NCBI GenBank assembly: GCA_030626045.1
Contig: DAOUPS010000018.1
Location: 1 to 11,756, forward strand
Direction: 5' to 3'
Source of the DNA: a bacterium
Lineage (GTDB): Bacteria; Patescibacteriota; Minisyncoccia; Moranbacterales; DUUL01
Length of the DNA: 11,756 nt
Within the stretch, counting starts at the first letter, position 1; each line of letters begins with the position of its first letter. The translations under genes and the position numbers were made by a program. Below are positions 6,391 to 11,756 of this stretch, in pieces. The notes under the pieces are model-generated. The model made no database searches and was not told the origin of the DNA. It saw only the letters and a program-made list of their open reading frames with translations.

Positions 6391-6639
6391 CTACTTTAGT
6401 TCTTTTTCTGAATCTTCTTTCTTTGTTTCTCTTGTTCGTTCTTTTGAAATACCTTTTTCATAATCAGCTTTGTGTTGTTTTAAAAACTCATCAAGTACTT
6501 CTTTACTGCTAGCGGATTTCTCTTCTCCTTCTGAGGCTACGCCATTTTTAACATCTTCAGCTCGTTCCACTTGTCCAACCTGTTCAGCGTCATGTTCAAA
6601 TGGATTTGCGGTCGGTTTTTGTTCTTCTGTTTCTTCCAT
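6391..6639 (-). CDS. Small charged protein of unknown function
   Basis: I do not recognise this 82-residue product. It is dominated by Glu, Lys, Asp, Ser and Gln, has no cysteine and no hydrophobic segment, and is therefore probably soluble and largely disordered. A stretch around residues 45-62 (KEVLDEFLKQHKADYEKG) has helical periodicity and may be the only structured part. It fills an otherwise empty gap between lysS (104 nt away) and the NIF3 gene (54 nt away), in the same direction as both, which supports it being a real gene. Its codons look like those of the neighbours. There is no Shine-Dalgarno before the ATG, as for the neighbouring genes. A short highly charged frame can also arise by chance, so confidence is limited. 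Confidence 0.6.
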   Translation of the reverse strand: MEETEEQKPTANPFEHDAEQVGQVERAEDVKNGVASEGEEKSASSKEVLDEFLKQHKADYEKGISKERTRETKKEDSEKELK

Positions 6640-6743
6640 GTTTTTTTATGATTATTTAATGCACGTTTTTATTATTATGAACTCTTCAAAGACAAGCTCT
6701 TAAGATTTACACCGGGCGGTCAAATATTTCTTCTGCGCCAATC

Positions 6744-8177
6744 TTATTTCCTTGGTTTCATGAGCGGAAATATCTGGCATTCACGAACTGGTTTATCCAT
6801 CAGAAAACTGAATAATCTTTCACTAAAACCGTGTCCGCAAGTCGGCGGCATACCGTATTCCAACGCTTCAACAAATTCATCATCGGCCATTTGTGCTTCT
6901 TTGTCTCCTGTGTTCCGCAAAGCCTGCTGTTTTTCAAACCTTTCCTTTTGATCGATCGGATCATTAAGTTCACTGTATCCCTGCCCTATTTCCGATCCCG
7001 CAATAACAAAGTGAAATCTTTCCGTAACATTTGGATCATCCCTGCATGTTTTCGATAAGGGAGAAATTATTTTCGGTTCATTTATGAGTATGACCGGCCC
7101 TCCGATATTTTTTCGGCAATGCTTCCAAAGAGAATCGACCAGCCTTCCCCTGCTTTTGATTTCAATATCAATCCCAAGCTGCTCTAGCTTTTTAATGATC
7201 TCTTTATCACTCGCTTTCCAAATATCAAAGTTTATTTGTTTTTTTATTTCTTCAGAGTAATCTATTAATGGCCAATCTTTGTCTAAATCCACATCAAATC
7301 CCCTTATTTTAAATTTTGAAGTGTTGAAAGTTCTTTCCGCTACATATATATAACAATCACGCAAAAATTTATACATTTTTTTATAATCGCCATACGCCCA
7401 ATAAGCTTCACACTGCGTATAATCCTGTAAGTGCTCGGTTGACATTCCCTCATTCCTAAAAATTCTCCCGATCTCAAAAGTCTTTTCAAGTCCGGCCACC
7501 ATCAATCGTTTCTGCCAAAGCTCACCGGCTGAAATTCTTAAGTAAACATCCATATCAAGAGCATCGTGATGAGTAATAAACGGCGCGGCATCCGCTCCAC
7601 CGGTTGTATTTTCCAGAACAGGAGTTTCAACCTCAATAAAGCCGTGTTTAACGTGGAACTCCCTGACAGCATTCCAAAACTCAGCTTTTTTTTCTATCAT
7701 ATCCCGCACTCTCGTATTAAAAAGAATATCCAGATACCGCTTCCTGAATTTTTCATCCTCATCCTGCAAGGCTTTGTGCTTATCCGGAAGCGGCAAAATT
7801 GATTTCGCGAGCAGTGTAAATTTTTTAGCAAGTATCGATTTTTCTCCTTTTTGAGTATCAAACCGTTCACCTTCAACACCGACAAAATCACCGACGTCAA
7901 GATTTTTCATCCAGAACTTATAGTCTCCGCCAAATTCTTTTTTGTTGACGACAATTTGCATGCGATCGCTTTCATCTTGAAGATGCATAAACGTAATGTT
8001 GCCCATGTTGCGAAAAAGCATCACTCGCCCTGCGGCCGTAACTTTTCCACCGATCTCTTTTTTAACGATATCTTTTAAATCCTCTTTTTCGAATGAATTT
8101 GAAGGATATGGATCTATTCCTTTGGCTTTAAAATTTTCCAGTTTTCTGACTTTGTCGTCACGTATTTGCTCTAACAT
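6744..8177 (-). CDS. lysS: Lysine--tRNA ligase, class II, divergent subtype
   Basis: Class II LysRS activates lysine and charges tRNA-Lys. The 477 residues contain an N-terminal OB-fold anticodon-binding domain (about residues 45-125, with VTAAGRVMLFRNMGNITFMH) and the class II core: FRKRYLDILFN near 144-154, GGADAAPFITHH at 193-204, AGELWQKR at 217-224, motif 2 FEIGRIFRNEGMSTEH at 234-249, SPLSK at 372-376, TERF, SEIGQGYSELNDPIDQ at 395-410, and motif 3 GMPPTCGHGFSERLF at 442-456. It departs from common bacterial LysS: the lysine-binding segment NGFSEL reads QGYSEL (Gln399, Tyr401), motif 3 reads GHGFSERL where GLGIGIDRL is usual, and the RHNPEFTMMEFY segment reads EHLQDYTQCEAY. The arginines and glutamates of the active site remain. 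No Shine-Dalgarno precedes the ATG, and an extended -10 element lies close upstream. Confidence 0.94.
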   Translation of the reverse strand: MLEQIRDDKVRKLENFKAKGIDPYPSNSFEKEDLKDIVKKEIGGKVTAAGRVMLFRNMGNITFMHLQDESDRMQIVVNKKEFGGDYKFWMKNLDVGDFVGVEGERFDTQKGEKSILAKKFTLLAKSILPLPDKHKALQDEDEKFRKRYLDILFNTRVRDMIEKKAEFWNAVREFHVKHGFIEVETPVLENTTGGADAAPFITHHDALDMDVYLRISAGELWQKRLMVAGLEKTFEIGRIFRNEGMSTEHLQDYTQCEAYWAYGDYKKMYKFLRDCYIYVAERTFNTSKFKIRGFDVDLDKDWPLIDYSEEIKKQINFDIWKASDKEIIKKLEQLGIDIEIKSRGRLVDSLWKHCRKNIGGPVILINEPKIISPLSKTCRDDPNVTERFHFVIAGSEIGQGYSELNDPIDQKERFEKQQALRNTGDKEAQMADDEFVEALEYGMPPTCGHGFSERLFSFLMDKPVRECQIFPLMKPRK

Positions 8178-8192
8178 ATATGTTTTGGCTTA

Positions 8193-8201
8193 AATATAGC
8201 A
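8193..8201 (-). promoter_or_regulatory. Possible extended -10 promoter element of lysS
   Basis: Read on the minus strand this is TGCTATATT, an extended -10 (TGn + TATATT) ending 15 nt before the lysS ATG. Transcription from it would leave a leader of only about 8-10 nt, consistent with the missing Shine-Dalgarno. A TTGTTA (8218-8223) is a poor -35 candidate because the spacer is 19 nt. Confidence 0.4.
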
Positions 8202-8348
8202 TTTTATATGTCCACTCTAACAAAAAAATCCCCGATAGTCTAGAAATTACACAAAATTATTTTATCTAAGATATAAAATGGCGACTGTTGTATTCAAGAA
8301 ATTTTACAAGATCAAAAAATTGCTGCTTCTTTTAAATTGACTAACAAG

Positions 8349-9011
8349 CTAGCTCCAATGAAAGAGAAAAGTTCGAACTTCGGGAAGCATAACTAAAAAC
8401 GATATGACCATTATATACACCAAAACCGTAGCTGGTCGTGAGGAAGAGTAAAATTTAAGTGCGCTGCCTAGAGATCTCTTTGGAATAAATAAACGCCCTT
8501 GAAGATTTACTGAAGCATAGATCTCGTCAAGAACAAGATGTCCAAAATAACCGATGATAACTGCCAAACCGGCAAACATTGCTTTTTCCCCAGTAATTGA
8601 AAATAGCTTTAAAAACCATATAGTTGAAAGACCGGACAGGATCGCGGCCGGAATCGAATGAAATATTCCGCGATGATGAGTGAATTTTTTAAAAACGTAT
8701 CCCGCACCGAAACGAACAAGAATAAAGACCAACACCGGCAAAGCAATTAAAAATTTTAAGTCTTCTTGACCACCTTGATAGAGACTGAAAAAAGCCGCTC
8801 CGGCCAACCCGGCGCCAAGAAGCCCGAACAGTATTTGGAATGGTATGCCGTTATCAGAATCAACATCAGGAAGAAAGGATCCAACAAGAACCGCGAAAAA
8901 AACCCAAAGAATTGATTCGACTCCCGAAAACATCGAATATATCAAAGCCGCAGTAACAACACCAACCCCCAGAACCACTCCCCAACTAATATGTGTCTTA
9001 AAATTAGCCAT
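8349..9011 (-). CDS. Membrane-bound YdjM/DUF457-type putative metal-dependent hydrolase
   Basis: A polytopic membrane protein of 220 residues in the YdjM/YbcI (DUF457, LexA-regulated membrane hydrolase-like) family. The family is annotated as metal-dependent hydrolases but has no firmly established substrate. The family pattern is complete: His7 in the start MANFKTH, GSFLPDVDSD at 44-53 (Asp49, Asp51, Asp53), HHRGIFHS at 112-119, and GHLVLDE at 157-163 (His158, Asp162, Glu163). These polar clusters alternate with about five or six hydrophobic segments (around 11-27, 34-48, 57-77, 86-105, 121-138, 144-160 and 193-210). The ATG at 9011 is supported by the conserved N-terminal His and by A-rich sequence upstream, although there is no Shine-Dalgarno. 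It is separated from lysS by 171 nt and from the MEMO-like gene by a palindromic element, so it may be its own transcription unit. Confidence 0.88.
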   Translation of the reverse strand: MANFKTHISWGVVLGVGVVTAALIYSMFSGVESILWVFFAVLVGSFLPDVDSDNGIPFQILFGLLGAGLAGAAFFSLYQGGQEDLKFLIALPVLVFILVRFGAGYVFKKFTHHRGIFHSIPAAILSGLSTIWFLKLFSITGEKAMFAGLAVIIGYFGHLVLDEIYASVNLQGRLFIPKRSLGSALKFYSSSRPATVLVYIMVISFLVMLPEVRTFLFHWS

Positions 9012-9047
9012 TTTTTATAGTTTTTCATGAATATTTAATTCCATATA

Positions 9048-9187
9048 AAACTAGTTTAGGAACAAAATCTGCCTCACCCTCTTTTTTCTGCCATCGCCGT
9101 CCAACCACCCCGCTCCGGCTTTGCCGAATCACCCCTCCTTATCCAAAGAGGGGATTGATCAGAAAAAAGAGAAACTAGTTTGGAGGC
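9048..9187. repeat. Nested palindromic repeat element (MITE/REP-like)
   Basis: This gap between two co-oriented genes is highly structured. The 12-bp arms CTCTTTTTTCTG (9079-9090) and CAGAAAAAAGAG (9160-9171) are perfect inverted repeats 69 nt apart. Farther out, GCCTC (9071-9075) and GAGGC (9183-9187) are also inverted. Inside lie a small hairpin CGGC-TTT-GCCG (9116-9126) and a stronger one CCCCTC ... GAGGGG (9132-9153) with two extra A-T pairs and a 4-nt loop. The 10-bp self-palindrome AAACTAGTTT occurs at 9048-9057 and again at 9172-9181. The interior is G+C-rich compared with its flanks and encodes nothing. Such structure is typical of non-autonomous palindromic elements. I recall similar CCCCTCC...GAGGGG / CCACCCCG intergenic repeats in other draft genomes, but could not search. 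It may also help terminate the upstream MEMO-like transcript. Confidence 0.72.
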
Positions 9188-9197
9188 AATCCCATAT

Positions 9198-10136
9198 CTA
9201 TTTACAACGGCTTTCTCCCGCAATAAAGTAACCCGTGACATAGCTGGTAGTGCTTGTCAAATCGGGTTGGCCGGATAAAATAGCTGAATTGGAATTATTC
9301 AGCAACCTAAATTTCGCACCGCTCAATTCACTGAATTTCATTAGAGTATAGATGGACGCGGGAGAATCAAGATCCAGATCATAGATATTATGAAGATCAA
9401 AACTCTTAATTGCCTGAATGCTGATCTTATCATTCGCTTGTGCTGTCTCACTGTTATTGTAATGTGAAAAATCAACACTGTTCAATACCAATATTTTCCT
9501 GGTTTTCGCGATGCTTGCCAAACGCTTGGCTAGATCCGCAGCATTTCTTTCATTTACTCCGGCTCTTAAAACCAACGGTACGAATTTTGCCTGCGGAAAT
9601 GTTCTTTTAATAAAAGCTACTTCACTATTAATGGCATGCTCCTTTTGAAAAACATCTTCTTCAATCTTTACCTTCTCAAATTGCAGAAGTTCATCAAGAA
9701 TATTTCGGTCGCATTGCAAGACACCATATGGCGTTTGCCAATCATACACGGATGATATAATTTCCGCCTGCCCGGCAAAAAAATGATTCGGGCCGATCAA
9801 GATCACCGTATCATAATCACTCGTGAAATTAGAAAAAAGTTCAGCGATCAGATCAGCTGCCAACAAGTGATGGGGAATAATTCCGCCTATCACGTTTTGA
9901 TCTTGCAGATCTATTTTTTTATTCGTAAATCGGTAAGCTGTTTCATAGAAAGACCGCTCATCCGGCTTGGCAAAATGAAAATTATCAGATTGCGCATCGA
10001 CAGCTTGGTCGGTGGCATTATCCTTGTTATTCCCACCGTTATCCATGACAAATAAAAATGCGGCAGTTAAAACAATTAAGCCCGCTATAAGCAGGCTTAA
10101 TGCAAAAGTTTTCAAGCTTGTCTTACTCGATGCCAT
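9198..10136 (-). CDS. Membrane-anchored MEMO-like protein (AmmeMemoRadiSam system protein B family)
   Basis: A 312-residue protein of the MEMO1 / AmmeMemoRadiSam-B family, related in fold to extradiol (LigB-type) dioxygenases. The bacterial role is unknown. Residues 10-31 form a single hydrophobic segment after a short basic start, so the domain is probably anchored outside the cytoplasmic membrane; an uncleaved anchor is more likely than a lipobox because no suitable Cys is present. Domain motifs: GGIIPHH at 84-90, LIGPNHF at 113-119 (His118), EHAINSEVAF at 166-175, VPLVLRAG at 186-193 and NSVDFSHY at 219-226. Where MEMO1 has the metal-ligand cysteine (CGRHPI), this protein appears to have DSPASIY at 257-263, so the ligand seems lost. 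The start ATG is 1 nt after the DUF3160 stop, with only a weak GGGAG 13 nt upstream, implying translational coupling. The AMMECR1 and radical-SAM partners are not in the window. Confidence 0.88.
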   Translation of the reverse strand: MASSKTSLKTFALSLLIAGLIVLTAAFLFVMDNGGNNKDNATDQAVDAQSDNFHFAKPDERSFYETAYRFTNKKIDLQDQNVIGGIIPHHLLAADLIAELFSNFTSDYDTVILIGPNHFFAGQAEIISSVYDWQTPYGVLQCDRNILDELLQFEKVKIEEDVFQKEHAINSEVAFIKRTFPQAKFVPLVLRAGVNERNAADLAKRLASIAKTRKILVLNSVDFSHYNNSETAQANDKISIQAIKSFDLHNIYDLDLDSPASIYTLMKFSELSGAKFRLLNNSNSAILSGQPDLTSTTSYVTGYFIAGESRCK

Positions 10137-10137
10137 T

Positions 10138-11756
10138 TTATTTTTTTATCTCCCGGCTCCATTTGTCTTCCACCGGCAGATCGCCTTCATTATCATATAC
10201 TTTCGCCTGCCAGTCTTCATCAGTTAACCGTCCGTCTATCGGATTAGTAAATTCGTAGTGATTGAACGCCGCACCGCGAGTTAAGCGCGTGCCGTTTGCA
10301 TCACTCACTGCGACATAAATAATATACGGCTTGCCGGTGGCCTCATATAATATTTCTCCCATCACTGCGTCCGTGTGGATATCCGCTATAATGCCGGCTC
10401 TCCTGTCTTTCGTTGACAGATCTTTGCCGCCTATCGGCGCAACTATCGTTTTAAACGTACTGCTAATGGTTCTTAATCTTTCAAAATCCTCATCGCTTAT
10501 TTCTTGGTTTTGCAGTTCTTGTTCGGCAATCTGCCTAAAGAACTCGCTGGTTGTGATAAAGGCTTGATATTTATCATTGAATTCTTCCGGCAGCACAGCA
10601 CGGCTGTTCAATCCATTTTGCGTTGTTTTGGCTAAAGCGATTATCCGGTTCCAAAAAACCAGATCCGGTTCCACATATCCTTTTACCGCAGGCGGTAATT
10701 CAGGTGGTTCGTCGCCGCCAGCGCCCATCTCCGCGTAAGACTGCTTGGCATAAAGCAAAGTATCGTGTTTCAATTCCGTAAATGATCCCAAAACTGTTCC
10801 CAAATTCTTTTTCTGCCAATTTTCATTGGTCATGAACAATGGATAGCCGTCCCCATAAGCAAACATTAAAGATTTAAAACAGTACAGCCAGCTCCAATAA
10901 ATATTCTGCGTCCAGACATCCTCACCATAAGAAGAAAATTCATTGTTCAGTTTATCGTAAAACTTGGCAATTACCCGATCTGAATCCGGCGCGTGAGCCA
11001 CAACCCATTCATCCAGAGCCGTTTTGGCTATTTTGTTGTCCGGCTTCAGCAGAGAAACCGGCATTAGCGCTGTAGGCATAGATGGCAGTTTCTGTCCGGT
11101 TTCCGCGTCCGGCTCACCTACTCCCTGTGTTAAATTATTGATGATATAGGCATCGATTGTGAATCTCTGTCCCATAAACCGAAACTGCATTAACTCTGCC
11201 AACAGTTCTTTTCGGCGCTCCAGATCATCGTAAACTTCCAGCGCCTCAGAAATAATTTTGGGCGGCGGCAACTCGTCCAGCGCTTTTTGAACAAAATTAT
11301 TCAACAATTCATCATTCGATATTTCACCATCAGCCGCCTCTTCTCCGTATATCTCTTTCATTATTTTTGTATATTGATAAGCAGTCAGGTCATCGACTTC
11401 GCCCACAAAGAAATCTATTACCGCGGTCATATCCGACCACAGCTTGGACAGATCTTCATCCCCAACCTTCAATTCGTTGATCTGTCTGGTAATGATCAGT
11501 GCATCTTGAGTCAGCTCGGGACTATCCAAGGTAAAGCCCATACGGCCATACCACATCATAGCTATGAAATAGCTCTTCAAAATATCATTTTTGGTATAAT
11601 GAGAGCGCGGTACAAACTGCGAATAATCATTCTTGAGAACCGGACGCAAAGGAGTGAAAAGAGGTGAAGGAGCCAGTCCTTTGGCGTCATTGATAAGTCT
11701 CAATTCTTGGCTGGCCAACTCATATATTTCTTCGCCTACGCTGATATCTTCGTAAG
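10138..11756 (-). CDS. DUF3160 domain-containing protein, N-terminus outside the window
   Basis: The reading frame stays open to the right edge of the window (visible start YEDISVGEEIYEL), so 539 residues are seen and the true N-terminus lies beyond 11756. The sequence matches the DUF3160 pattern as I know it: SQFVPRSHYT and AMMWYGRMGF near the visible N-terminus, NWQKKNLGTVLGSFTELKHD followed by TLLYAKQSYAEMG in the middle, GYVEPDLVFWNRI, IIADIHTD and the ATGKPYIIYVAV strand, then YEFTNP and RLTDEDWQAKVY near the end. DUF3160 proteins are usually secreted or surface-exposed with an N-terminal signal or anchor, which would be in the missing part. Their function is unknown. The protein is mostly hydrophilic and probably helical in its first two thirds. 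Its stop is followed after 1 nt by the MEMO-like gene, so both are made from one message. Confidence 0.9.
   Translation of the reverse strand, partial: YEDISVGEEIYELASQELRLINDAKGLAPSPLFTPLRPVLKNDYSQFVPRSHYTKNDILKSYFIAMMWYGRMGFTLDSPELTQDALIITRQINELKVGDEDLSKLWSDMTAVIDFFVGEVDDLTAYQYTKIMKEIYGEEAADGEISNDELLNNFVQKALDELPPPKIISEALEVYDDLERRKELLAELMQFRFMGQRFTIDAYIINNLTQGVGEPDAETGQKLPSMPTALMPVSLLKPDNKIAKTALDEWVVAHAPDSDRVIAKFYDKLNNEFSSYGEDVWTQNIYWSWLYCFKSLMFAYGDGYPLFMTNENWQKKNLGTVLGSFTELKHDTLLYAKQSYAEMGAGGDEPPELPPAVKGYVEPDLVFWNRIIALAKTTQNGLNSRAVLPEEFNDKYQAFITTSEFFRQIAEQELQNQEISDEDFERLRTISSTFKTIVAPIGGKDLSTKDRRAGIIADIHTDAVMGEILYEATGKPYIIYVAVSDANGTRLTRGAAFNHYEFTNPIDGRLTDEDWQAKVYDNEGDLPVEDKWSREIKK

Noticed and set aside
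8369..8380. Palindrome AAGTTCGAACTT near the end of the hydrolase gene
   Set aside because: A 12-bp perfect palindrome within codons is close to chance expectation in a window of this size, and there is no supporting context.
9079..9171. Reading the palindromic region as a CRISPR-like repeat
   Set aside because: There is only one pair of inverted arms with distinct inner hairpins, no series of equal direct repeats with spacers, and no cas gene nearby.
11287..11667. A 126-codon plus-strand open frame inside the DUF3160 gene
   Set aside because: It is antisense to strongly recognisable DUF3160 sequence and its translation has no family features; it is a shadow frame.
11716..11718. TTG as the start of the DUF3160 protein
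   Set aside because: The frame remains open to the window edge with protein-like sequence (YEDISVGEEIYEL) before it, and family members are longer; the gene continues outside the window.

Overview
The window reads like a low-to-moderate GC, gene-dense bacterial chromosome, most plausibly from the Patescibacteria/CPR radiation (Parcubacteria-like). This is an inference. It rests on a DUF3160 protein next to a membrane-anchored MEMO/AmmeMemoRadiSam-B-like protein, a CYTH protein beginning MEIEYEATF, divergent LysRS and SerRS sequences of a kind I associate with that group, short intergenic gaps, and almost no Shine-Dalgarno sequences. TGA serves as stop in at least lgt, tsaD and serS, which argues against the recoded lineages (SR1/Gracilibacteria). 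No tRNA, rRNA, CRISPR array or transposase gene was seen.

Layout. Plus strand, 1-2319: the 3' part of lgt (prolipoprotein diacylglyceryl transferase) overlaps tsaD (tRNA t6A synthesis) by 35 nt. A separate unit follows, with its own promoter, a strong ribosome-binding site and a terminator, encoding a small glycine-zipper lipoprotein. Bases 2320-2613 lie between converging transcription units and hold two terminator-like hairpins. Minus strand, 11756 down to 2614, all genes co-oriented: DUF3160 protein (N-terminus outside the window), MEMO-like protein (1 nt gap), a 140-bp palindromic repeat element, a membrane YdjM/DUF457-type putative metal-dependent hydrolase, lysS, a small charged protein, a NIF3-family protein, a CYTH protein, serS and ddl.

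How the genes fit together. Most are housekeeping: translation (TsaD, LysRS, SerRS), wall precursor synthesis (Ddl) and lipoprotein maturation (Lgt, whose substrate class is represented by the lipoprotein two genes downstream). NIF3, CYTH, SerRS and Ddl lie 10-65 nt apart and may be co-transcribed from a TATAAT box at 6381-6386. DUF3160 and the MEMO-like protein form a tightly coupled pair of unknown function, probably at the cell envelope.

The most unusual parts are the nested palindromic element at 9048-9187, the DUF3160/MEMO pair in which the usual MEMO metal-binding cysteine appears to be serine, and the lipoprotein gene. The lipoprotein gene resembles diderm 17-kDa surface antigens, is locally richer in G+C, and alone in the window has a full Shine-Dalgarno. 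I see no clear new defence or mobile system here.
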